From Streptomyces albipurpureus (GTDB lineage: Bacteria; Actinomycetota; Actinomycetes; Streptomycetales; Streptomycetaceae), in contig NZ_JAMQAW010000008.1 of assembly GCF_023701525.1 (NCBI RefSeq), positions 375,003-439,002 of the forward strand: a stretch of 64,000 nucleotides of DNA. Reading direction: 5' to 3'. How positions within the stretch are numbered: the stretch's first letter is position 1; the number at the start of each line of letters is the position of its first letter. A model generated the notes under the pieces. The model had not been told where the DNA came from and ran no database searches. It was given only the letters and a program-made list of their open reading frames with translations. Shown here piece after piece: positions 1 through 12,000 of the stretch. The translations under genes and the position numbers were made by a program.

Positions 1-3000
1 CCGTGACGTTCTGCGGGAACTTCCTCTTTGCCTCATCGGCGATGGACCGGTTGAAGGCGACATAGGCGATGCGTTTGTCCGGCATGCGGCGGGTGACCAT
101 CTGGAGGGTGGAGGTCTTCCCGGTACCCGCGAGAGCCTGAACTGCGACGTCCTGGCCGGCCAGGCACGCGTCGATGATCCGCTGCTGCTGAGAGGTGGGC
201 GGGTACTCCGTGACAGAAGCTGTGGCCACCGCCTTCGCTTCCTGCGCATCCTTGGCCCGCAGGTACCCACGTACCTCGTCCAGCACCCGCTCGCGGTTCC
301 CTCCGCCCCCCTGGTAGCGCCAGCGCCCCTCCCGGAAGGCAAAATTGCGGTTCTTCTTGAGGAGTTCCCGGAGCTCCCCCTCCTGCTGCCAGTGGTCTCC
401 GCCCGTTCCGGTGACGAAGGTAGAGCCCCCCTCTTGAACGATCCTGATACGGCTCGACCAGGAGCCTGCCTCTGGGTCCGAATCGGTGACTGCCACCGTC
501 TCCTCCTCGTGCTCCTCCTGCTGTTCGTCTTCTGGCATTGACTCTGGTGCCGTCTGCTGAGCAGGCGATCGAGTCAGTTCCTCCTCGGGGGCAGCCGCCG
601 CCGGGACGGGCGCATTGCCGACCGGCTCCCTCTCGACAGCCTCCGAAGTTGGCCGGTTGCCCTCTTCGTGAGCGTCCGGTTCCACCTCCGTGGACGGGGA
701 GAGGGACAACGGAAAACCGGTCTCGGCTTTGACGTCGGCCTGAGTGGCTCGGCTCACGGGGAGGTTGCGAGGTGCGTCCCACTCGTACGCCTCATCGAGA
801 GAGATTGTTCCGTCTTCTTCGTTGCCCAGCAGGGCGGCGAGTCGGAGAGTGACCAGGCCAGCGGGACCGTCGCGTACATCGAGCACCTCGCGCGGGAGGT
901 ACTCGTCGTCAGCGCCGAACCAGATACGGTCGCCTGCCTCCAGTTCATCGACGTATGCCTCCCCTTCCGCACTGGGATTGCGATCCGGCTGAGGAGCCAT
1001 CAGGTTCCACACGAGGAGGATGCCGCTTGTTTCTGAGCTGCGGCCGCGCTCGTGCTCGAAGGCCGCCCTCGCCCGCAAGACCTCGCGGTCCAGTTGGCTC
1101 GCGAACGCTCCCAGCGTCTCTGGCAGCGCGGGATCAGACCAGTCGACTGGGGATCCGCGGTGACTTTGGATGGCCACCAGGTGCTCTGACAGCGCCAGGG
1201 CCTCTGCGCGCGAGTGCAGGCTGCCCATCACGTCGAGTGCGGTCTCCAGCCCGGAGTCCATCAAATATGCGTACTCATCCACCCGGCCAGCTTGGAAGCC
1301 GCTCCCTGCCGCGAACAGGGACCAGGTAGCTCCCTTCTTCGACTGGAAGCTGCCTGGAGTGTCCTGAACCATTGCGAACTGGCCGTTCGGCGTCAGTTCG
1401 AAAGACTCATGGGCTGCCAGTCGCTCCAGCAGACGGCGGCTCTGTAGGTCGTCCGACAGATGCGGAATGGGGGCTGCCTTGAAGTGCGTGCGCAACTGGC
1501 CGGTGCCGGAGAAGCGCCGCTCAGTCGCAGCTGTCTCGGGCGTCCCCAGTGTCAGAGTTTGACGTGCCTCGTGCGGCGCCAGGCGCGCCAGGCCCTCCAC
1601 TGTGGCCCACGGGACAGGGGTCGTGAGGGGAAGGATGTGGGTGTCGGCCATCGCCAGGAGGTCTGCGGGGAGGTAGCGGCCGTTCAGGCTGGTCGAGACA
1701 GGACTGCCAGCCGGCACGATCTGCGCGCCGCGCACGACCGGAAGGTCATCGGTCTCAGGGCCTAGTTCGATGGACTGGAGCAGGAGCAGAGTGTCACGGG
1801 CCTGGCCGTTGCTGAATGCCAGCGTCGCCACGACAGCCAGTCGGGCATCCTCGTCTTGCCGCCGCGGTATGTGTGCGGGCAGCGTGTCCAGGTGCTCGGA
1901 GGTCAGGCGGGAGCTGTCGTCGTTCCCTGGTGGTGGGGGCTTGCCCGCGGCGGGGAACTCCCGAGCTTCGGCGGGCTCATGTTGGACAGGGTCGAAGAGG
2001 GTGGGTTGTTCAACACCTGTATCGGCGACTGTCGGCTCAGGCGGGGGCGTTGGTGCAGGAGCGCCTGGCTGGGGCGGTGCGGCTACTTCCTCGACGGCGG
2101 GGAACCGCACTTCGGCTTCCACATCAGCAAGTTTGGGCCGAAAGCCGCGCTTTGCGGACTTGTCGGCGTGGTGGAACGCGCATGACTTCTGAGAGTTGTA
2201 TGCGTGCCGCCCTTTACTCATCTCCCACGTGAGACGGAAGTCCCGGTTTCCACGGGCGGTGCGTGCTTTGAGGGTCAGCGCGTAGGAGGGGTTCGAGTCT
2301 TTTGAGTGGCGGCTCCACACCCCGGAAACCTGCCAGCCGTTGGCACGAGCGTTTTCCGCGATCTGACCGGCTTTGCCGGGAGGATCGAGATCGACCTCTG
2401 CCGGGGCGGTGACCTCGGCGGAACTGACCCATTCGGGTTCCGCCTCTACCCGCTCGACCTCATCAGCCGACGGTCCGGGTCGTCGCGTCATCCTCGTGTA
2501 GACATCGTCCGCAACCAGCTGAGCGACCGTTTCCTCCGCGCCGGGCCCGCTCGCGATGAACCAGTCGCGGAACGGTCCGTCGCCAATGGTCGCCGCACGG
2601 AGCCAGTCACGGAGAAGAGGGCGTAGTTTGTCCTGCGGTTTCGACTCGGAGAACCAGGACCGCACGGTCTCGTCCTCTAGCGCGGTCTCGACCGCGAGCT
2701 TTCGTGCTCGATCGTGCGTACGGGCGAGACTTGCGGCAATTCTGGCCTCAACCTCGGCTCGTTTGCGCGCCCTGTCCGTAGCCTCACCTTCATCATCTAC
2801 GTTGCCCTGATCGTCTCGTGCAGCTTCACGTTCCTCTTCGCGATGCTGCTGCTCCCTCTCGGCGGACTCCTCGTCCACACGAAGGGTGAGAGTGAGTCTC
2901 ACCAGGTGATGCTCGGTCTTCGCGAGGAGCTGGGAGACAAGGCTGCGGCCGGCATCCGGCAGATGCGCGTGTTCCAGTTCACTGACGAAGGCGCCCGTCG

Positions 3001-6000
3001 CTGTGAACGCTTGGCGGTAGGCGTCGATGGCCGCAATCAGCGATTCTTCGCCGCTCAGCGCCGCGCCGGCTATCTGCCCGGCTGCCTCCCATCGGGCGGC
3101 GAACGCGTGTCGGGCGGTGTACTGGTCCTCATCGGCCCCTGTGAGGTGCCTCGAATCCGAGGGAACCGCGACAATCTCCCTGGGATGCACACGGGTGCCT
3201 GGAGCAGCCCTGTAGTACCCGTCGTAGCCGTCGCGAGGATGAGTGATCGCGAGCGTGCGATACGACCACGACGGAGACTCCAGCCACCGCTTGAAACGCT
3301 CTCGTATGACATCGCCGGGTTTGAGAACAGCGATATCACTCTCATAGGGGACGAACCCGTCAGGGAGTTTGATCCGAGCGGGTCCGCGGTGCCACTCTTC
3401 CAGTCCACCTGAAGGCGGGCCAAACGGCCCCTCGGGCTGTGGTCCCGAAGGCAGTGCCTCGGATGCCTGCTGGAGTAGGAGCTGCAACGCCCCTACGGCC
3501 TCAGCCATCTCGGCTGCCCGGTAGGGACCGGAAACGAGGGGGTCCAGGTGGGGCGCCGGAGGTTCCGCTGTTTCCTCAAGTGACGTGGGGTTCTCGGGTT
3601 GGGAGTTGACTGGGGAGCTGGTAACAGATGTCGTATCCGGCGCGGGGAACAGCTCCCTCCAAGTGCCTGCTGCTGCCGTGGCGGTGATACGCGAAGCAAG
3701 CAGCGTGGCGTACTGCGACATAGTGCGGAGGTGGCGAAGGGCTACAGGGGCGCGGTAGCGCTCCTCGTCGAGGTGCCGGGACAGCGTCTGCAGGGTGCGC
3801 GCGAGAGTCGCACAGCGGTCAGCAACATCTTCGGGCGCATGAATGAAGGGATCTCGGTTGCCCGCTACCGCGCCCTGCCGCAGATCCTCCAGCGCGTGGT
3901 GCACGGCCTCACCGTCCGGTCGAGCGCCTTGGCCGCGTGAGATCAGCCGCTTTCCAGCGGGCGTTTCCCCGATCTGCCAGTACGCGCCGAACATCTCCTG
4001 GAAGTCGGCCTCGGCCTCGGCCCTGGTGGCGTAAGGCTCCCCTACAGGGATGGTGGTCGCTTTGCCCGTCTGCTCGCTTGGCTCGTTCGCCATCTCGTAG
4101 GGCCGACGGAGGCGGCCAAGGTCGTCGATGAGCTTCCGTACCCGGCCGTCACGGTTGATCTGTGTCATCCGCCGAGGCAGATACCAGAAGGCCCGATCGC
4201 TGGATGGCTTGAACCCGTGACGGTCCAGAGCGGCTCGTACGCGGCCGTCGATCTCTTCGTCAGTGATCCCGCGAACGACCGTGCCACGGTAGTGGTGCTC
4301 GACTTCCAGGGTTCTGTCATCGGCCGTCGTCCTGTCACGTCGTGCTCCGGCAGGCGGCACGGAGGCGTCGGGCCCCAGTTCGGCCCGTAGCTGGTCCTGA
4401 CGCTGAGCCACCCCCTGTCGTACAGCGGGGATCGCGGTCGGCTGCTGGGCGGATGCACGGCAGCTCGCTGCGTGCTCGTAGCAGACGCGCACTAACCGGT
4501 CGAGGGCCTTCTTGTCGTCTGTGTGCCGGTAGCCCCCTTCGCTCAGGCTCATCACCAGCGCGTACGTGGTGTGTGCCAGCTTTGTGGTCCGGCGGGTGAT
4601 GTCGTCGAGTGTTTCGTCGTCCACGGTCGCCCATTCGGCGGAGTGGAGGGCGTGGCCTACCTCGTCCAGCGCAGCTCGTGCAGACGACGATGTGCCGTCC
4701 GCCCCACCATCTCGTCCCGTACGTTCCGTCAGGTAGTGGCCTGTCTGAGTCTCCATCCACGCGCCCCACGCGGACGCTACTTGGGCGGCACCGTCGATGT
4801 ACTGCTCACTGTCCTGGAAGGGGCGGGCGTGCACTGCGGCCAGGTCCGGTGCGGCGAGTGTTCGGTGATGCTCGTAGGCTTGCCGGGCGACCTCGCGCAG
4901 CACACTGCGGCTGACCCCTTCCGCGGCTTCTTCGGCGGCGCGAAGCGCGTGGGTGACGGCCTGCATCCAGTCGGGCAGGGCCGATCCGATGGCGGTGTCC
5001 GGTGCCTGGCGCAGTTGCCACATCGCGCCCCGCAGTTGGTCGCTGGCCTCCCCTCCCGCGCTGCTGTAGACCTGCGGCCAGCGGTCATAGGTCTCGAAGA
5101 CCCGCGACCGGGCGAAGGCGAGGTGGCTGCTGTCTGAGTAGGCGGAGGGCCGCTCCTTCAGCGGATCTGTGCGGGCTAGGACCGCCCATGAATCGGGGTC
5201 CAGCCTGTCGAGGAGCATGTCGAACAGATCGCGGCTGTTGGCGTGCATGCGTCCGAGATGTCGCTCAGTGCGCTGGGCGAGCGCTGCGGCCTGTGCTGCG
5301 AGCTCGCCGTCCGTGGCCTCGGCGAGTGCCGTCGCGCTGGCCGCTAGTCGGTCGTAGAGCGCGAATGTCTCCCCTGGGGTGATCTGTTCGCTATCTGTCA
5401 AGGCCGTGCTGGCGCTGAGTACTTCCGTGATTTGGTCGGTGCTCTCGTCATCCCGAGTTTGGAGGATCGCCTGTACTTGAAGGATCGCCCCCTGAATCAG
5501 CTCCCGGCCGGCTACCAGTTCTCCGCTGTCGCCGTATGCACCGAGGAGGATGGCCAGGCTCCTCGCCCGAGGGATGGCGGTCCCCTCTATCTCGGATGCG
5601 GACGGGGACATGTCAGAGACTGTGCTTGTCTCCCGCAGAGTGTGGTCAACCGAGGTCTGCTCTGTAGGAATGTGCGACGGGAAATCCACGCTGTCGTCGC
5701 GGGGGATGACAGAGATCTCGAAGCGGGTGCCGTTGACTGTGGACAGAGTCAGCCCGAGTTGTGACTCCTCGATGTTGTCCCCTTCTGCGGCAAGTTGCGC
5801 GATCCGCGCCGCCAGGTCGGCTCCGGTCCTTGGCTCCGAGCGCCTGCCGTCAGGTCCTGTGACGGTGTACATCTCCCCGGGAGATAAGGCGGGGACCCTC
5901 TCCGGAACTTCCGGATCGGCGGGGGTAATGGGCTCACTCGTGGCTGCCCACTGCTGGATCAGGTCGGCACTCTCGACGGTATCCCGGTAGCGCTCCGCGT

Positions 6001-9000
6001 GATTGCGTACGGCACGGTACATAGTCCATGTACTGCTGACGATCTTGCTAGCGCGCTGCTCCCGGTCCCACTGGTCAGCCACCTCACGGACCGCGTCAGC
6101 GAACTCCTCGAAGAGGGCGGCGTCGGGGAAGTCATCAAACCCCAGCAAGCGACTTCGACGGGTCTCCACACTCGATGCGAACGCCCTCTCCGCAGCCGTC
6201 ACGAGGGCTCGCTCCGCAAGGACGCCCTCTCCAAGGTTCCGAGCGCGCCGTTCCTCCCAATCCGAATACTCGGCCTGGACGGCGCGTTCGGTCAGCCAGA
6301 ACTCCTCACGGTCGGCATACGGTGTCGCGGGCTGTCGCTGTCTGGTGTTGTTAGCCGTCCGGCTGGCGAGCAGGTTCGTGATGAGTTTGTAAGTCAGGTC
6401 CGCGACGCGACTAAGGGCGTCGACGTCGAGCCGATCCTCCTCCAACGAGGACTCGGCGAAGCTCTCCGCGAGCGCTCTGGACTGGGCGATCACGTTTCCA
6501 TAGCGGCGAGTGAGCTCCTCCATTTCATCGCCGCGGTACCTGAGGGCGTGGAAGTACGCCTCATGAAGTGCGGCAACCGGATTCGCCTCGGCGCCGTCAA
6601 CCCGGTGCAGTCCTCTCAGCTCGTCCTCTAGCTGAGACCGTGCGGTGCGGGTGAGGCCCCATACCCGGTAGGCAGACTGCGCGCGATCCGCCAACTCGGC
6701 GAAGACCTCGGCATCGGTGATCGGAGGGTCCGGAAGGATGGAGAAGTCGGGTAGCGCGTCGTCAGGTACGAACACCACCTCGCGTCCTTCGAGTGGGAGG
6801 GCGAGGGACGCACCCCTATCCGGGTTACTGGGTGCGCTGCCCGTTGCAGTTCCGGCCCACTGTCCGCCCTCAAAGACAACGGCAGTACCGCCCAACTCTC
6901 GTGCCATAAAGGCAGCGTCGTGCAGGGCCATGTCCTGCGAGGACATACCGTCTTCGAAGTCCTCCGCCTCCGGGGTCACCCCGTTGGCGATCTGGTCGAT
7001 AGCGCGAGCCTTGCGCTCTTCGCCTTCCTGGATCCAAGCGGCCATTGTGTCCAGATGAGTCGCGGCCGTGGTGATGAGACTGTGAGTCAAAGCGCGCGCC
7101 CCTTCGTGGTGAGGGTCACCCTCCTTGGTCTCCAGGATGTCGAGGTAGCTGGTCGCGGCGTCCGCCAGCTCCTGGGCTTGGCGCAGTACAGAGCCGTCCG
7201 CGGCACCCCCGGAGAGGGCGAGTGTCCGCTGCCGTTTCACCTCCTCCACCAGAACCGCACCGGTCTCGTGGACGCGGCGCCTCTGGGCGCTCTCGGGGGA
7301 GTCTTCCGCAGCGCCTGCTTCTTTGCGCCATGCAGCGAAGGGGGCACCGGAGTCCCACTCCTGGAACGCGGTGATGATCTCCAAGACGGAAGGAATGCCA
7401 GGCCAGGCGGCAGGGCTGCTGGCGGAGTCCTCAACGTCGGAGTCTTCGTCGTGGAGGGCTGATCCGCTGGCCTGGGATTCGATCTCGGCTTCGAGCTGGG
7501 CCTGCTCCGCACGGGCACGGCGGAGCTTGTCCATCTTGGAGAAGGGGTGGTCGACCAGCTTCCGTGCTCGGTCGATCTCCTGGCTCAGCTCGGCCACGAC
7601 GGCGACCATCGTGCTGTGGAGTCCGGGGAGCTTCTCCGCTTGGTTCTCCAGGCGGGTCACGAGGCCGAGCGGCGGCTTACCGTCGCTGACAATGGCAGCA
7701 ACGTCGTCGACTGTGAAGCTCGCCTGGGGTATGTCGCGCAGGCCACGGATGCTGAAATCGAGGGAGTCGTGGAAGCTGTTGATCCGGGCCTCGAACCGCT
7801 GGCCGCCGAGTGTCGCGACGTGCTGCCAACCGCTGGCCTCGCCGCGCATCTGGCGGTGGATCAGGGCTAGCTCGGTCCGGAGAGCGATGGCGGCCTGCTG
7901 CCGTCTAGTGATGATGTTCCCGTTGGGCAGTTCCATGCGGAACGCCTCGCCCTTAGTCTCCGTGCGGACCTGGACGGCCTTCTGCACGAGGTCGGCTCGA
8001 CTCTGTGCTTCCGAGAGGGTTTGGTCTCCGGTGTCCACCACATTCCGCAGATGGGTCTGTGTGCGCTTCCAGTTCTTGAAGGCAGCATCCAGCTGGCGCA
8101 CTTCTTCATCCGCCTGCATCTTCTTCAGGAGAACTGGGTTGCCGGTGGCGATGGCCTTGATCTCGCCAAATTCTAGGTAGTCCTTGCCCAAGTCGCCGTC
8201 GAGTGCCTGCTCTTGCTCCTCAATCTCCCGGCCGGTCCGAACCTGGTCGATGAACTTGGCTTTCCTTTCTACTGTTTGCCACATGAAGCTGTCGAAGCTG
8301 CCGGCCTTCACCCAGCGAAAAATCCGGACTGGGATGCCTTTGTGGAAGTGCTGGTTGTACTGCCGGACGATTCGACCTTCGCGCTGCGTCACATCGCTTG
8401 GTCGCCACGGGCAATCCACGTGATGGAGGGCGATAGCGCGATCCTGGGCATTGACGCCGACACCCATGGTCTCGGTGCTGCCGATAAGGACGGCGTACCT
8501 ACCTCGTCGGCTCGCCGACCACAGAGATTCCTTCTCCTCTGCGGACTTCGCGTCCTGTGCGTATCCGATGAGCTCGGCTGGCATTCCGCGTTCGATGAGC
8601 TTGTCCCGCATGTAATCGTATGCGATGAACCGGCCCTTCTTTCGGGCATTGTCGGAGGGGGTTCCGCGGTCCGCGAAGACGAGCTGCAAGGCCCCTGTCT
8701 CGTCGCTGGGATTACCCTCCCTATCGGTGTAGGTCTCGTCCTTGTATTGGAGCCAAATCTCGAAGACCTTGTCCACGATGGCGTCGAGTTTGCCCGGCCC
8801 GTCCGGTGCGATCCCGACCATGCGAAGATCCATGGCCGCCTTGCGGCCGTCGTTGGCGATACTGAGCAGGTTGTCTACAGTCGGGTCCACCATGCGGGTC
8901 CGCACGAGGTCGGCCCGGTCTGCGATATCCGCCATGTAGAGACGGTCCTGCTCCGTCGCCGGCACGACGATGGTGTCGCTGACATGCTTGGGCACCGGTA

Positions 9001-12000
9001 GCTGAATGTCGTGCTTGGTCTTGACATCGGCCATCGACTTCCACATGGGGTGGAATTGCTTCGCGTTGCGGAACGCGCCGATACGTTCCTTCATGCGGGG
9101 AGTTCCCTCGGGAGATATCTCCGGCGCTACGACCTCTCGAAGGAACTGGGCCTGGAACGACGAGAAGGCTGAAATCTCGGCGGCTTCCAGAAGGTCGGGA
9201 CGGAAGTAGTCCAGCATCACGTACGCCTGGGGCATCGCATTTGGGAAGGGAGTTCCAGTGGAACCCAGACCAACCTTGGGGCCGTACGCCTTGGCGGCAA
9301 GGCGAAGTTTGACCTTGAGCCCCTTGGCTTGCGCCGAGACTGGGAGGGATATTTCAGTGTTGTTTGCGCCGACTTCGCCATTGGCGTAGTCCTGGACCTC
9401 GTCGACCGCGATGAAGTCGATTCCGGTCTGTTCCCAGGAAATGCCAGCGATGGTTTCCTTGACCAGATTCTTCTCGGCACGCTGAGTGTGGCGTTTGAGA
9501 TCCCCTTGCAGGGACTTCACTGTTTCCCGCGATGACCGATCCAGGCGCTGTCCCGCGCTCATGGCAGCGACGGTGTCTAGGGCGTCCGCGATAAGGGGGG
9601 CATCGCCGGGGTTGAGTAACGGGGAGAGCGCTTGATTGTCTCCCGTCAGCGCCTTGTGAATGCGTGCGCGGTGTTCTGCCGTCTGGTCCGCCACGAATTG
9701 AGCTTGCCCGCGCCCTGAAACAGGAATGCGGTTGAACAGGCTCTGAGGGAGAATGACAGCATCCCAGTCACCGTTGGCGATCTGTGCAATATACGATGCC
9801 GCTGTCTCTCTTGTGAACTCGCTGCTGTCGATCGCGAGGACGCGGGCCTGGGGGTAGGCTTTGAGGAAATCGTTTCGGAAGTCGTTGACGGTGGCGTTCT
9901 TGACTACGACACATGGCTTTCTCACCGTGCCGAGTCGTTTCATTTCCATCAGCGTCATGGCAATGGTGAGGGTTTTGCCGAATCCGACCTCGTAGTCGAA
10001 GAAGCTTCCCCCGGGCTCACTCAGAGCGCGCGCGACGCCGGCGCGCTGGTGCGGGCGCGGCGTGATCTCGTCGCTCAACCCGGGGAAGGTCAGGTGGGAG
10101 CCGTCGCCCTGGTAGGGGACGTAGGAGTTGTGCAGCCTGTTGTAAGTGGTAAGAACGTCCTTGGTACGCGCAGGGTCCTGCCAGAGCCAGTCGGCCAGTA
10201 GCCGGTTCAACTCGTCGGTCTTGGCGATGACCTGTTCGGTCTGCTCCGCCGCCCACCGCTTGCCGTCCTGGATTTCCTCCGGCGTTGCGTCCTTGTCCAG
10301 CTTGGGCGGATGCACCACAAGGGAGGAACGGCGCAGCAGCCTCTGAGCCAGGTCCACCGCGTTGCGTCGGGCTGTTCCGTATATCTTGGTCGCCACCCGG
10401 GACTTCCGGACCGATGAGGATGCCTCGACGTTCCAGTCCGCTCCGGAGGTTCGGCTCACCGTCACAGCCCGGGACTGGAGGAGCTGCCGAAGGAACTGTT
10501 GGTAGTACGTTGGGGCAATCCAAGTCGCACCGAAGTTGATGTCCTCGATGTCCCCTGGTTGCTTGTCCGGCGCATGCGTCTGGAGCGTTTGGCGCAAGGC
10601 GGCGACGTTGGCCTGGAAGGGATGCTGGCTCCGGGACTCATCGGAGACCATCCGAAGAATCTGCTCGGCCTTCTCCAGTTTCTCCCGAACGTTTCCGCTC
10701 AGGTATTCCGCCGCAGGGACAAGACGCTGCGTGCCTGGTTCGTTGAAGACGGTGTCGCCAAGGGCGTCCCTGGCATCGTCGAGGGATTCGAGTCCCAGTA
10801 GGCGAGCGATCTCATTGAGTTGAACCTCACCGTGGGTGTTGAGGCTGATGGCCAGAGCGTCCTGCGGGCTGTCAGCCTGGGCTTCTTCCATCGTGGGCTT
10901 GGTGACTGCCCTGCTGAAGATCGCCGACTTCCTGGCGGTGCCAGCATCTTTGTCGTACCGCTCCAGCGCGTAGACGCCTGCCGCGTAGGGATCAGAGCGG
11001 AACGTTCCGTGGGCGGAGCGCCGGTCGCGCCGACTGTCGCGCTTGTTGAGAAAGCCGTACCGAGCAATGTGGGAGTTGTAGTTTCCGTTGAGCTCTCCAC
11101 GGAGCTGGGCGGCCTCGCCGTCGTTCGCGGTGGACTCGGCGCTGAGCAGATTGACGTAGGTGTCACGCAAGCGCAGCAGCGACCGCAGTTCCTCGACGCT
11201 GTTCTTGAAGACCGGCCGTTCGTTCAGCTCGCCTCCAACAACCTGAAGGAACGTTCCTTCTCTTTGGTCGAGGATCGTTCCCTCGAAGCGCTGTAGCTCC
11301 TCGCCGAACATCTCCTGCGCACGGCGCATCCGCTCGGCGCGCTCCTCGACCGCGGCGCGCTGGACGGCGTCCGGCGATGCGCTCATGGTCATGCCTGTTT
11401 CGCGGGCCTGGCGTGTGATCTGTGAGAGTGCTTGGCTCAGGGCTTCGGAGAGGTCGGTGTCCGGGGTAGGCCGGACGGTGACGTCGTCGCGGCCGAATTG
11501 GGTGCTGGTGAGGCCGATCGTGCCGAGGACCATCTCGGGATGCTGGGCAAAGTAGCTGTTGACGAGAGCGGTCTGCTCCGGCCCTACCTGCACGGAAGAC
11601 AGGCCGATCCACGCCGGCGGCGTTTCAGGAGCCCCGCCGTCGCGGCGCCGCAGAATCAGGATGTCGGTGACGGTATTGGTACCCGCAGCCCTGCGGTGCG
11701 CTCCGGCGGGGAGCCGGACCGCGCCTATCAAGTCGGCTCGGTCTGCGATCTCCAATCGGGCTGTCTTGCCTGTGGAATCGAGGGTGTACCGGCTGGTTAA
11801 CACGGCTACAAGCCCGCCAGGCCGTGTCAGCTCCAGTGCTTTGACAATGAAGTGGTTGTGCGTGGCCAGCCGCAGGGGATTGTGGAGGGGGTCGGTGATC
11901 GCGATTTCATCGAAGGGAACGTTCCCGACTGCGGCGTCGAAGTAGCCCTCGGGGACTCGGGTGTCGACGAAGGACTGGCTACGGATGTCGGCGTCCGGGT